Positions 45,428 to 54,206 are shown, numbered from the stretch's first letter. The stretch is 64,000 nt of DNA from Longimicrobiales bacterium (GCA_035461765.1 DATHUY010000077.1:62001-126000), one strand, 5' to 3'. Notes: generated from the letters alone by a model not told the origin. Numbers and translations: made by a program.

Positions 45428-45816
45428 TACAGAATCGGGAAGGCTTCGGACTCGTCGAGGTAGTGGTCGCCATGGTCATGCTGGCGATCATCGTGACCTC
45501 GCTGGCCGGGCTCACATACGCGAGCGCGCGCCAGTCGATCATCGCGGACAACGCCATGGCCCGCCAGGCCGTCGCGCTCCAGACCGTCAACCGCTTCGCG
45601 ACCATGCCCTATGCGAACCTCGCCGGTGCTGCCGGCTGCGATACGGTGGGCACCGCCAATCGGGAATTCCAGACATGCGTGACCCTGTCTGCTGCCACGA
45701 ACGCCACGCGTGTCCAGATCGTCACGACGCCGCTGCAGCACAACCTGTCGGCTTCCACGATGCGCATCATCCGTGCGGCACCGGTGACGAGTAACCCGCT
45801 CTGCATGGGGTGCTGA
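45424..45816 (+). CDS. Minor pilin, PilV-like (cassette B)
   Basis: 130 aa. Leader MIQNREG followed by FGLVEVVVAMVMLAIIVTSL with Glu5. The domain after the helix has Cys residues in AAGCDTVG and QTCVTLS plus a C-terminal PLCMGC, so disulfides are likely in the periplasm. It is the counterpart of the gene at 42814 but has a different C-terminal domain. Confidence 0.82.
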   Translation: MIQNREGFGLVEVVVAMVMLAIIVTSLAGLTYASARQSIIADNAMARQAVALQTVNRFATMPYANLAGAAGCDTVGTANREFQTCVTLSAATNATRVQIVTTPLQHNLSASTMRIIRAAPVTSNPLCMGC

Positions 45817-45818
45817 CC

Positions 45819-46688
45819 ATGAAGACCATCATGAAGAACAGGCCGGGCTTCACGCTCGTCGAGGTGATGATCGCCCTGACACTCACGGCGGTACTCGGAG
45901 CCGTGTTCATGGGCTCGTTCGTGTCGCAGTCGCGCTTCTTCGACCATCAGGAGAAGGTCGGCGCCGCCCGCGCCGTATCGCGCGGTGCGCTGAACATCAT
46001 GATGTCTGAGATGCGCATGGTCGAGCAGACGGCGGGCGTGGTCTCCGCCACCAATCAGCAAGTGGAGCTGCGTGTGCCGTACGTTTTCGGCATGGTGTGT
46101 GGATCGGCGGCTGGCCTGCTGACCATTACCACTCTGCCAGCCGACCTTACGGCCGTGGCCGGCCTCAGCTTCTCCGGCTATGCCTACAGGCAGCCCGGCG
46201 GCGCGTATAACTACCAGGAAGGCATTGTCGCAGCCACGACCGGCCTGGCCACGATATGCAGCAGCGCCGGCATCGTGCCCGATGATGCCGGCGTCATTCC
46301 CGATCCCGCGGGTGGATACGGTGCCGGTAGCGGCAGCGTGATCCAGATCCCGCTCGGTCCGACGATCGCGGCAGGCACGCCCGTGTTCCTGTACCACAAG
46401 GTCACTTACCGCTTCGCCGCATCGACGAGTGTGCCCGGCGGCATCGCCCTGTTCCGCCAGGTCGAGGGCCAGCTGAATCCGGAAGAGCTCGTTGCGCCGT
46501 TCGATACGACTGCGAAGTTCCGTTTCTTCGAGAGCGATGCCGCGACCGCGCAGGACGCCGTCCCGGCTTCACTCAGCGACATCACGGGCATCGAAGTCGT
46601 CCTCGACGCCATAAGTGAGCGGCCAAATCCTGACGGTTCGCACCAGAGCGTGCCGCTGACGACGGCCGTGCATTTCAAGAACCGCTAG
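45819..46688 (+). CDS. Minor pilin, PilW-like (cassette B)
   Basis: 289 aa. Leader MKTIMKNRPG, then FTLVEVMIALTLTAVLGAVF with Glu5, a fully canonical prepilin site. The region after the helix (AARAVSRGALNIMMSEMRMV) matches PilW. ATG 45819 lies 3 bases after the previous stop; the GTG at 45810 is inside the upstream gene. It is followed by a 14-base gap with GGGAG for the PilX-like gene. Confidence 0.85.
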   Translation: MKTIMKNRPGFTLVEVMIALTLTAVLGAVFMGSFVSQSRFFDHQEKVGAARAVSRGALNIMMSEMRMVEQTAGVVSATNQQVELRVPYVFGMVCGSAAGLLTITTLPADLTAVAGLSFSGYAYRQPGGAYNYQEGIVAATTGLATICSSAGIVPDDAGVIPDPAGGYGAGSGSVIQIPLGPTIAAGTPVFLYHKVTYRFAASTSVPGGIALFRQVEGQLNPEELVAPFDTTAKFRFFESDAATAQDAVPASLSDITGIEVVLDAISERPNPDGSHQSVPLTTAVHFKNR

Positions 46689-46702
46689 CAGGGAGCAATA
46701 CC

Positions 46703-47785
46703 ATGATGCTCCGGACGAATCGTGAGGGCTTCGCACTGCCGATGGCCATTCTTCTCATCGGCTTCATGACGGCGGGCGTGCTTGCTGGCTTCGCACGGTC
46801 GAGCGCGGAAGTGCAGATCTCCGACAACCAGACCACGGAGACCGCCGCATTCGCACTCGCCGAAGCAGGGCTGGCGCAATACATGGCGCGCGGTCAGATC
46901 CTGCCTGTCGATACGACCTTCGTGTATCCGGGCGGGCAGGCCCGCGTCTGGATTACGCGGATGAAGCCGGCCGCGACCGTCACGGACACGGCGATGTACC
47001 TCATCCGCTCCACCGGTCAGGTCAACTCGCCGGCCGGAAAGCCGCCGGCGCGCCGGACGGTGGCCCAGTTCGCGTTCCGCGTCGTCGGCACGATGCAGGT
47101 GCTGTCCTCGTGGACCAGCCTGAGCGGACTCAACAAGGCGGGTACGGCTGGCGACATCACCGGCTTCGATGGCTGCACCGGCAATGCCGTGGCGGGCGTG
47201 GCGACACCGGACAGCATGCTGACCGGCAAGGACGCCTCGATTACGGGATCGCCGCAGCACCTGGAGATGGGCACGCAGGCGCAGATGGCAGCCCAGATCA
47301 AGATCGACTGGCCGAACATCGCCAAGCCCGTCGCCCCGTCGATCGTGCCGGACCAGGTTGTCTGCATGCCGGGTACGTCTGCCTACGACAGCAACTATAC
47401 CAACTGCAGCAGCTGGCCATCCAGCTCCAAGTTCACGGACCCGAACTACTGGCCGACGATCGTGATCAACGGCAGCTCGCCGCTGCCCAGCAACGGACGC
47501 GGTGTCCTCATCGTCACCGGCGACCTCACGTTCGGCGGCGGCGACACCTGGGATGGCATCATCCTCGTCGGCGGCATGATCACGGACAACGGCAGCGGTA
47601 ACATCGCCGGCGCCGTGGTGTCGGGCCTGAACGTCCTGAAGGGCATGACAGTCGGAGTGTCGTCCAAGGCGAACGGAACGAAGGACTACACCTACGACTC
47701 GTGCATCGTCAGCAATGCTGCCAACGGCATGGCAAAGCTGAATCAGATCTCGAATACGTGGGCCGACAACCTGTCGACCTGGTAA
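46703..47785 (+). CDS. PilX-like pilus assembly protein (cassette B)
   Basis: 360 aa. It begins MMLRTNREGFALPMAILLIG, lacks Glu5, and has the PilX hallmark ETAAFALAEAGLAQYMARGQ after the helix. The C-terminal half carries GVLIVTGDLTFGGGDTWDG and a following Gly-rich strand repeat, matching the cassette A protein. GGGAG lies about 8 bases before the ATG. It closes cassette B and is followed by the pilM promoter region. Confidence 0.82.
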   Translation: MMLRTNREGFALPMAILLIGFMTAGVLAGFARSSAEVQISDNQTTETAAFALAEAGLAQYMARGQILPVDTTFVYPGGQARVWITRMKPAATVTDTAMYLIRSTGQVNSPAGKPPARRTVAQFAFRVVGTMQVLSSWTSLSGLNKAGTAGDITGFDGCTGNAVAGVATPDSMLTGKDASITGSPQHLEMGTQAQMAAQIKIDWPNIAKPVAPSIVPDQVVCMPGTSAYDSNYTNCSSWPSSSKFTDPNYWPTIVINGSSPLPSNGRGVLIVTGDLTFGGGDTWDGIILVGGMITDNGSGNIAGAVVSGLNVLKGMTVGVSSKANGTKDYTYDSCIVSNAANGMAKLNQISNTWADNLSTW

Positions 47786-47830
47786 ATGAAAATGCTCATA
47801 CAGGTACGGGCGCTGTTGCCGATAAGAACC

Positions 47831-47859
47831 TTGACTCACACGTGTGTGCGGAGTACGAT
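47831..47859 (+). promoter_or_regulatory. Sigma-70-type promoter of pilMNOPQ with a palindrome in the spacer
   Basis: TTGACT (47831-47836), a 17-base spacer and TACGAT (47854-47859). The spacer opens with the perfect palindrome CACACGTGTG (47837-47846), a candidate operator. Transcription would start about 50 bases before the pilM start at 47917. Confidence 0.65.
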
Positions 47860-47916
47860 GTTGCACCAACCTGTGCAGGCATCGTCTCCCTTCATAATCA
47901 AGACTGAGTCCGTGTA

Positions 47917-48954
47917 ATGGGACTGTTTGGCCGGAGCAAGCTGTCGGCGGGGCTCGACATCGGTAGCGGCATAGTGAAACTCGTCGTCATCGATCACTCG
48001 AAGCCGGAGCCGGAGATCGTGCAGGTCGCCACGAGTTCGCTCGTTCCAGACGCGATCGTCGAGGGCGAGATCATGGATCCCGTGCTGGTCGCGGAGACCG
48101 TGCGTTCGCTCATCGCGAGCGCGGGACTCAAGACCAAGAACGTCGTCGCGGCGGTCGGCGGTCACGATGTGATCGTCAAGAAGATTCCGATGGACCGCAT
48201 GAGCCAGACCGACGCGGCCGAGGTCATCCGCTGGGAGGCGGAGCAGCACGTGCCGTTCGACATGGAGAACGTCCAGCTCGATTTCCAGATCCTCGATCCC
48301 GATGAGGACACGCCGCAGATGGCCGTGCTGCTCGTAGCGGCAAAGCGCGAGCTGATCGAGAACCGCATGAGTCTGCTGACGGATGCCGGCCTCGAGCCGG
48401 GGGTCATTGACGTCGAGGCGTTCGCGCTGAACAACGCGTTCGATCGCAACTATCCGGGTGTGCGCGACGGGCTCGTGGCACTGGTCAACATCGGACACGA
48501 GACGACGAACGTGAATCTCATTGCAAACGGTGCTCCCGTTCTCGTGCGCGACGTGCCCTTTGGCACGCGGCGACTGCGCGAATCACTTCAGCGCGAGCGT
48601 GGCATGACGGCGGATCGCGCGGAAGAAGTTCTGAACGGCCGTGAGGATCCGGCGGCATTGCGGTCCCTGCTGGATGAGCGCGTTGACGAGCTGGCGGTCG
48701 GGATCGAGCGTGCGGTTGCGTTCATCCTGGCGCAGTCGGGCGGCGAGGGAGTGCGCCGCGTGTACCTGTCGGGAGGCGGTGCCGGCATTCCAGGCATCGT
48801 TGATGTGGTCGCCGCACGCATGAGTGTGCCCGCAGAGGTCGCGAATCCGCTGCTGCGCGTCGCGATCCTGCCGGAAGTGATGGAACGCGTACCCATGGAG
48901 CAGTTGGCGCCGATGCTGATGCTCCCGGTCGGACTCGCCCTGCGCCAGGCTTAG
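47917..48954 (+). CDS. pilM: Type IV pilus inner-membrane assembly ATPase-like protein PilM
   Basis: 345 aa. Actin-like fold: LSAGLDIGSGIVKLVVID at the start (phosphate 1), GLVALVNIGHETTNVNLIAN (phosphate 2) and RRVYLSGGGAGIPG (adenosine motif). PilM is cytoplasmic, binds ATP and docks the N-terminus of PilN at the inner membrane. The first residues, GLFGRSK, match the family. It begins the pilMNOPQ operon and is followed by GGAGG for pilN. Confidence 0.95.
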   Translation: MGLFGRSKLSAGLDIGSGIVKLVVIDHSKPEPEIVQVATSSLVPDAIVEGEIMDPVLVAETVRSLIASAGLKTKNVVAAVGGHDVIVKKIPMDRMSQTDAAEVIRWEAEQHVPFDMENVQLDFQILDPDEDTPQMAVLLVAAKRELIENRMSLLTDAGLEPGVIDVEAFALNNAFDRNYPGVRDGLVALVNIGHETTNVNLIANGAPVLVRDVPFGTRRLRESLQRERGMTADRAEEVLNGREDPAALRSLLDERVDELAVGIERAVAFILAQSGGEGVRRVYLSGGGAGIPGIVDVVAARMSVPAEVANPLLRVAILPEVMERVPMEQLAPMLMLPVGLALRQA

Positions 48955-48962
48955 GAGGCGGC

Positions 48963-49634
48963 GTGATAGAGATCAACCTGTTACCGGGCTCGACGAAGAA
49001 GCGCGGCGGCAAGCGAGGCAAGGCCCCGCGCCGCGCCACCGGTGCGGCTGCCGCCGCACCCAAGCTGCCGGAGTTCGACCGCACGAAGGCCATGGTCCTC
49101 GGCGGCTGGGTGCTGGGCGTCGCGATCATCGCGTGGCTCCACCTGGGCATGAACTCCCGGCTGGACACCCTCCGCACCGACACCGAGACGGCTGTGCGCG
49201 ACTCGATCAGGTTTGCGGCCCTGCGAGCACAGGGGGACTCGCTCCAGGCACAGGAGCGCGCGATCGGTCAGAAGCTGCAGGTGATCCAGGAGATCGATGC
49301 CGGCCGCTACATCTGGCCGCACATCCTCGACGAGGTCAGCCGCGCACTGCCGCCCTATGTCTGGGTGGTCAATCTGACCGAGGCGTTCTCCGAGGCAGGT
49401 GTGCCGCGCGTGCGCATGGAGGGTCGGGCGGGCAACTACCTGGCCATCGGCCGCTACATCGAGGATCTCGAGGCGTCGCCGTTCCTTTACCAGGTGCGCC
49501 TCATTTCCTCGGCCCAGACGACCGTGGATCAGCGCACCGTGCTCGGCTTCATTGTAGAAGCTTCATATGAGGAGCCGGCGCCGGACATGATACAGACCGT
49601 ACCGCTCTTCGGAGCCGCATCGGGGGAGAACTGA
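48963..49634 (+). CDS. pilN: Type IV pilus assembly protein PilN
   Basis: 223 aa. It opens with MIEINLLPGSTKKR, the conserved INLLP motif that binds PilM. One membrane helix (about 42-60) leads to a periplasmic coiled coil and a ferredoxin-like domain. GTG 48963 is supported by GGAGG 5 bases upstream. A Lys/Arg/Ala-rich stretch lengthens the segment between the INLLP motif and the helix. PilN pairs with PilO in the alignment complex linking PilM to PilQ. Confidence 0.93.
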   Translation: MIEINLLPGSTKKRGGKRGKAPRRATGAAAAAPKLPEFDRTKAMVLGGWVLGVAIIAWLHLGMNSRLDTLRTDTETAVRDSIRFAALRAQGDSLQAQERAIGQKLQVIQEIDAGRYIWPHILDEVSRALPPYVWVVNLTEAFSEAGVPRVRMEGRAGNYLAIGRYIEDLEASPFLYQVRLISSAQTTVDQRTVLGFIVEASYEEPAPDMIQTVPLFGAASGEN

Positions 49635-49635
49635 C

Positions 49636-50256
49636 ATGGCTTTGCTGCCACAGGACCCGCAGAAGCAGAAGCTGGTGCTGGCAGGACTGCTGCCCGTTCT
49701 GCTCGCGTTCGGCTACTACTACTTCTACCACACGAAGCGTGTGACGGAAGCGGAAGCGCTCCAGGCCAATGTCGACCGCCTGGAGGCGAGCAATGCCGGG
49801 ATGCGCCAGATCGTGGGCCGCTTCGGCCAGGACTTCCAGCAGCGCCTGGCGATCTATCAGGCACACGTCGAGCAGCTCGAGCAGCTGATCCCGCGGCGCG
49901 AGGATGTGCCGGTGCTGATCAGCCAGATAACTACGCGGGCACAGGATCTCGGCGTCGAGCTGGCAGCCCTGAACCCCGCGGCTGAAGAGCCCGGCGAGTT
50001 CTACTCGCGCCAGACATACGAGCTCCAGGTGCTCGGCACGTATCACGGTATCGGCGAATACATGACCGCGATCGGTTCATTGCCGCGCATCGTGAAGGCG
50101 ACGGAGTTCAAGGTGAACACCGACCAGCCGGCAACCGAGCCCGGCGAGTCGCCACGGCTCCGCGCCATGTTCCGCATCGAGACGTTCATCGTTCCCGACC
50201 CGGGCACGGTCAGGGACACAGCTGCTGTCGGGGAGGTCGCCAATGCGAACGATTGA
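49636..50256 (+). CDS. pilO: Type IV pilus assembly protein PilO
   Basis: 206 aa: one membrane helix (about 15-33), a coiled coil rich in Glu/Gln (about 35-85) and a C-terminal domain with QTYELQVLGTYHGIGEYMTA, typical of PilO. It forms the periplasmic heterodimer with PilN. It starts 1 base after pilN, with GGGGGAG before it, and overlaps pilP by 14 bases. Confidence 0.92.
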   Translation: MALLPQDPQKQKLVLAGLLPVLLAFGYYYFYHTKRVTEAEALQANVDRLEASNAGMRQIVGRFGQDFQQRLAIYQAHVEQLEQLIPRREDVPVLISQITTRAQDLGVELAALNPAAEEPGEFYSRQTYELQVLGTYHGIGEYMTAIGSLPRIVKATEFKVNTDQPATEPGESPRLRAMFRIETFIVPDPGTVRDTAAVGEVANAND

Positions 50257-50710
50257 TCGCATCTTTCTAACGGGCCTGATCGCCCTCGCGGCAGCGGCAC
50301 CGGCACGTGCACAGGAGCCAGCGCCGCCGGCCGCGACACCACCGGCCACTCCGCCGGCGACGGTCGTTCAGGCGGACGATCCGAAGCTCGTGTTCGAGCG
50401 CGAGGTCTTCGCCTATCCGGGCCGGGCGCGGCGCGACCCGTTCATGCCGCTCACGGGGCAGAATGCAGGTGTGATGTTCTCGGATCTGAAGCTGCACATG
50501 ATCCTGTTCGATGACAATCCGACTCGCAGCATCGTCGCGGTGTCCGACGCCGCGGGCAAGCAGTACCGGCTGCGCAGGGGTGACACGGTCGGCAACACCA
50601 CCGTTGTCGATATCGGTCGCACCCGCGTCGTCTTTTCCGTCAGTGATTTCGGTGTTCGCAGGCAGGAAGTCCTCGAAATGAAGCCAATGGGAAGGAGCGT
50701 ACTCCGATGA
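50243..50710 (+). CDS. pilP: PilP-like periplasmic pilus assembly protein
   Basis: 155 aa. A signal peptide (FLTGLIALAAAAPARAQ) is followed by a Pro/Ala-rich linker and a small beta-domain with RRDPFMPLTG, YRLRRGDTVGNTTVVDIG and RTRVVFSVSD. This matches the position and fold pattern of PilP, which bridges PilNO and the PilQ secretin. There is no lipobox, unlike proteobacterial PilP lipoproteins. The ribosome site GGGAGGTC is strong. It overlaps pilQ by 4 bases. Confidence 0.8.
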   Translation: MRTIDRIFLTGLIALAAAAPARAQEPAPPAATPPATPPATVVQADDPKLVFEREVFAYPGRARRDPFMPLTGQNAGVMFSDLKLHMILFDDNPTRSIVAVSDAAGKQYRLRRGDTVGNTTVVDIGRTRVVFSVSDFGVRRQEVLEMKPMGRSVLR

Positions 50711-52434
50711 CCGCGTTCATCGCGCTCTTGCTGACCATGTTCGCCGCTGAGCCGCGTGTTACTTCGCTCAGCGTCGCACCGGTAGCGGATCGCACTGAGG
50801 TCGTCATTCTGGTCGATGGCACCGTCACGCCCCAGCATTTCATGATGCCGGACGGGCGGCTCGTCGTCGATCTCACGGGCGTGCCAAAGGCGCCGCAGAT
50901 CGACCTGCGCGACTTCAACCGGGGTGGTGTCCGCGAGCTGCGCGTCGCACCGTTCCAGACGAACGTCGCCCGCGTCGTGCTGGCACTCGGATCTCCATTG
51001 GAGTACGAGTTCGCACGCGAGGATGGCCGCATCCGTATCTCGTTCCGCAACCCGGACGGCGCGTTCGAGCCGTGGCATCGCGAAATCTCCGGCGGAGGCG
51101 CTCCCGCGCCGGCAGCGGCCGCTGCATCGGCCGCGCGCTACACGCCGACCTCGGCACCGCCGCAGCAGACGGAGCCGATGCGGAGCCAGCGTGCGGTTGA
51201 TCAGCAGGACCGCGATCAGCGGATCCGCTCCATCAACTTCACGGCCGAGCCCGTCAACAACGTGCTCGCGATCTTCAGTGACTACGCAGGCCAGAACATC
51301 GTTGCCGCGCCCGGTGTCCAGAGCAAGGCGATCACGGCCACACTGACCGATGTGACGTGGCGCGAGGCGCTCGAGGCGATCCTGGAGGCCAACGGCATGT
51401 TCCTCCGCGAGCTGCCGAGCGGTGTGCTGCTCGTGCAGGACATTGCGGCCGCGGACCAGGCTCAGGTCACCGAGCCACTCGTCACGAGGACGTTCGCGAT
51501 CCGTTACATCAGTGCAGACTCGATCAGTCGCGCGGTCGCAGGCGGCCTGCTATCGCCGAACGGCAAGGTGACGGTGAACCCGTCTTCCAATACGCTGCTC
51601 ATCACTGACACGCGTTCGGCCATCGAGCGCATCGGCCAGGTCCTGCCGGAGCTGGACGTGCGCACGCCGCAGGTCGATATCACAGCGGTGATCGCCTTCA
51701 TCGATCGCACGGCGCTCGAGTCCTATGGCGTGGTGTATGACCTGAAGGATTCGCGCGGTAACCAGCTCAACCGGCTGAGCCCGGGAATGCTCAACGGAGG
51801 TCAGGTCGATGATGACGTGATCTCGCTTGGCGGCAACTCGATTGCGGCGCTCGGCAACGCCAACTACCGCGTCGCGTCGCCCTCGCTCGAGGTGGTCACA
51901 TCGCTGGTGCTCGGTCGGCATACGCTGATCAGCTTCATCGAGGCACTCCAGACGGTGAGCCTGAGCGACGTCCAGGCGAAGCCTGTCGTCCGCACGATGG
52001 ACCATCGCCGTGCGACCATCCAGGTCGGTGAGCAGACGCCGATCCGCGTCGTCGATGCCGGCGCTGCCGGAGCCGGTGGTCCGCGTGCGGCCGTCGAGTA
52101 CAAGAACACCGGTATCATCCTGGAGGTGACGCCGCACATCATCGCCGACCAGGTCATGCTCGACATGCGGGCCGAGCGGTCCGGTGTCTCGGCGGCGCCG
52201 TCGGATATCGGCGTCATCTTCCAGACACAGAACGCGCAGACTCAGGTGCTCGTGAATGACGGTGAAACGGTCGTGATCGGCGGCCTGACGATCACCGAGA
52301 AGACCCAGTCCCGCGCGGGTATCCCGATCCTCATGGACCTGCCTGTGGTCGGCGCGCTGTTCCGCAACCAGACCGATCAGGAGAACAAGCGCGACCTGCT
52401 GATCATGGTCACGCCGCACATTGTGAGGGACTGA
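50707..52434 (+). CDS. pilQ: Type IV pilus secretin PilQ
   Basis: 575 aa. A short signal sequence (MTAFIALLLTMFAAEP) precedes a single AMIN domain (about 17-118), a Pro/Ala linker, an N0/STN-like domain (INFTAEPVNNVLAIFSDYAG, about 175-245) and an N1 domain (about 255-320). The secretin core has VEYKNTGIILEVTPHI and ends GALFRNQTDQENKRDLLIMV followed by TPHIVRD. PilQ forms the outer-membrane gated channel for the pilus. With one AMIN domain and 575 aa it is shorter than many proteobacterial PilQ proteins. Confidence 0.95.
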   Translation: MTAFIALLLTMFAAEPRVTSLSVAPVADRTEVVILVDGTVTPQHFMMPDGRLVVDLTGVPKAPQIDLRDFNRGGVRELRVAPFQTNVARVVLALGSPLEYEFAREDGRIRISFRNPDGAFEPWHREISGGGAPAPAAAAASAARYTPTSAPPQQTEPMRSQRAVDQQDRDQRIRSINFTAEPVNNVLAIFSDYAGQNIVAAPGVQSKAITATLTDVTWREALEAILEANGMFLRELPSGVLLVQDIAAADQAQVTEPLVTRTFAIRYISADSISRAVAGGLLSPNGKVTVNPSSNTLLITDTRSAIERIGQVLPELDVRTPQVDITAVIAFIDRTALESYGVVYDLKDSRGNQLNRLSPGMLNGGQVDDDVISLGGNSIAALGNANYRVASPSLEVVTSLVLGRHTLISFIEALQTVSLSDVQAKPVVRTMDHRRATIQVGEQTPIRVVDAGAAGAGGPRAAVEYKNTGIILEVTPHIIADQVMLDMRAERSGVSAAPSDIGVIFQTQNAQTQVLVNDGETVVIGGLTITEKTQSRAGIPILMDLPVVGALFRNQTDQENKRDLLIMVTPHIVRD

Positions 52435-52435
52435 T

Positions 52436-52876
52436 ATGACGGCGAACTGGGACTTTCGCACCCGCCTCATGCGGGCCGCCGCGGGACTGTTCGCGCTCAC
52501 GCTGCTGACCGGTGGTTGCGAAGGGTCCAACCTCTTCGAAGGCGAGGTTGCCGAAGAGGCGCCGAAAGTTGCGGCGCTCTCGGTTCCGGGCACGGTGGCG
52601 TCGGGTGAGACGTTCGACGTGCTGGTCACCGGAACCGCGCCGCGCGGCGTGAGCTTCATCGAAGTGCAGGTGTCCGGCGCCGCGACGGACACCGTCCGCG
52701 CGGAGTTCGACGGCTTGAGCCAGACCGAGTTTGCGCTGGTACCGGTGACTCCGACGTTCGCTCTCGGGTCCACGGTCACGGTAGACGTGTTCGTGAGCGA
52801 CGTCAACGGCCGCAACAGCGCCGTGAGGCGCGCCACGGTCAACGTAACGGCAACCGGTCCGGCCGGTTCGGACTGA
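52436..52876 (+). CDS. Small lipoprotein-like protein with an Ig-like domain at the end of the pil operon
   Basis: 146 aa. The N-terminus has a hydrophobic stretch ending in FALTLLTGGCEGSNLF, a lipobox-like site with Cys about residue 29 (the -3 position is Thr, so processing is uncertain). Residues about 42-140 form a beta-sandwich-like pattern (VPGTVASGETFDVLVTGTAP) resembling bacterial Ig-like domains. It starts 1 base after pilQ and precedes the operon terminator. It could be a pilotin-like or secretin-associated outer-membrane protein, but this rests only on position; the family was not recognised. Confidence 0.7.
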   Translation: MTANWDFRTRLMRAAAGLFALTLLTGGCEGSNLFEGEVAEEAPKVAALSVPGTVASGETFDVLVTGTAPRGVSFIEVQVSGAATDTVRAEFDGLSQTEFALVPVTPTFALGSTVTVDVFVSDVNGRNSAVRRATVNVTATGPAGSD

Positions 52877-52883
52877 TCACGAC

Positions 52884-52912
52884 TTTACAGCGGGCGCATG
52901 ACGCCCTATATA
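52884..52912 (+). promoter_or_regulatory. Sigma-70-type promoter of aroC
   Basis: TTTACA (52884-52889), a 17-base spacer and TATATA (52907-52912). The predicted start (about 52919) lies upstream of the hairpin at 52929, so a transcript from here must read through that hairpin to reach aroC. Confidence 0.55.
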
Positions 52913-52928
52913 GATGATGATACACGCG

Positions 52929-52955
52929 AGAGCCCGGTTCATTGCCGGGCTCTTT
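52929..52955 (+). terminator. Intrinsic terminator between the pil operon and aroC
   Basis: A 9-bp perfect stem, AGAGCCCGG with CCGGGCTCT, closes a 7-base loop and is followed by TTGCTT. It lies 53 bases after the lipoprotein stop and 19 bases before the aroC start, in the predicted aroC leader. Confidence 0.7.
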
Positions 52956-52973
52956 GCTTGAACCCGGGAGAAT

Positions 52974-54206
52974 ATGCACTTCCGTTTCCATACAGCCGGC
53001 GAGTCGCACGGCCGCGGGCTCGTTGCCCTGGTCGAGGGTGTGCCGGCCGGTCTGTCGCTGACGATCGAGCGCGACATTGACCCGGATCTCCGGCGCCGCC
53101 AGGGCGGCTACGGCCGCGGCGGCCGCATGAAGATCGAAAAGGACACGGCCGAGCTCGTGGCCGGTGTCCGACTCGGTGAGACGCTGGGCTCACCGATCGC
53201 GCTCCTGGTCTGGAACCGGGACTGGGACAACTGGCGCGTGCCGATGGCGTACGAGCCGCCAGCCGCTGACGCGACCGACCGTCAGCTGCGCCGCGTACAT
53301 CTGCCGCGTCCCGGCCATGCCGACCTGGTCGGTGTGCTGAAGTACGACCGCGCCGATGCGCGCGACATCCTCGAGCGTGCGTCCGCACGTGAGACCACGG
53401 CACGTGTCGCCGCCGGGGCGGTGGCGAAACGGCTGCTGGCGGAGGTCGGCGTTACGATCGGAAGCCACATCGTCATGCTGGGCGGTATCGAGGCGCAGGT
53501 GCCGGACGAGCTACCGGATGATCTCAACGCTGCCGCTGATGCATCGCCACTGCGCACGCTCGATGCGTCTGCGGAAGCCCGCATGATCGAGGAGATCGAC
53601 GCATCGAAGCGCGCGGGCGACACCCTCGGCGGCACGTTCGAGGTGGTCGCACGCGGCCTGCCGGTGGGGCTGGGCAGCCATGTGTCCTGGGACCGCAAGC
53701 TGGATGGCCGGATCGCGCAGGCCATGATGTCGATCCAGGCCATGAAGGGTGTGGAGATCGGTCTCGGCTTCGAAGCGGCTCGCCGTCGCGGCTCAGCGGT
53801 GCACGACGAGATCGAGCGTGACCCACAGCTGCTGCGCACCGGCGGTTACCGCCGCACGCGGAACAGCGCCGGCGGCCTGGAGGGCGGGATCACGACAGGT
53901 GCGCCGCTCGTCGTTCGCGTCGCGATGAAGCCGCTGTCGAGTCTCATGCAGCCGCTCCGCAGCGTCGATATCCGCACGGGCGATACCGGCGATGCCATCC
54001 GCGAGCGCAGCGACGTCGTGGCGCTCGCGGCCGCGGGCGTCGTGGGTGAGGCGATGCTCGCGATCGTGCTCGCCGACGCACTGCTCGAGAAGTTCGGCGC
54101 TGACAGCATGAGTGAGCTGCGGCGCAATCTCGACGGCTACCTCGCTCAGCTGGAGAACCGGAGCGCAGAGCTCGGACGCGTGGAGGGACGAGAGGCCGGC
54201 GCATGA
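52974..54206 (+). CDS. aroC: Chorismate synthase
   Basis: 410 aa. It converts 5-enolpyruvylshikimate-3-phosphate to chorismate with reduced FMN, the last shikimate step. Signatures are FHTAGESHGRGLVALVEGVP at the start, GGYGRGGRM, the RDWDNW motif and RNSAGGLEGGITTG. GGGAG sits 5 bases before the ATG. It is followed after 73 bases by aroK. The length is slightly above the typical 360-400 aa of the family. Confidence 0.96.
   Translation: MHFRFHTAGESHGRGLVALVEGVPAGLSLTIERDIDPDLRRRQGGYGRGGRMKIEKDTAELVAGVRLGETLGSPIALLVWNRDWDNWRVPMAYEPPAADATDRQLRRVHLPRPGHADLVGVLKYDRADARDILERASARETTARVAAGAVAKRLLAEVGVTIGSHIVMLGGIEAQVPDELPDDLNAAADASPLRTLDASAEARMIEEIDASKRAGDTLGGTFEVVARGLPVGLGSHVSWDRKLDGRIAQAMMSIQAMKGVEIGLGFEAARRRGSAVHDEIERDPQLLRTGGYRRTRNSAGGLEGGITTGAPLVVRVAMKPLSSLMQPLRSVDIRTGDTGDAIRERSDVVALAAAGVVGEAMLAIVLADALLEKFGADSMSELRRNLDGYLAQLENRSAELGRVEGREAGA

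Noticed and set aside
52898-52973. Leader peptide controlling aroC by attenuation
   Set aside because: The short frame starting at ATG 52898 is not rich in aromatic codons, has no ribosome site and does not stop before the hairpin.
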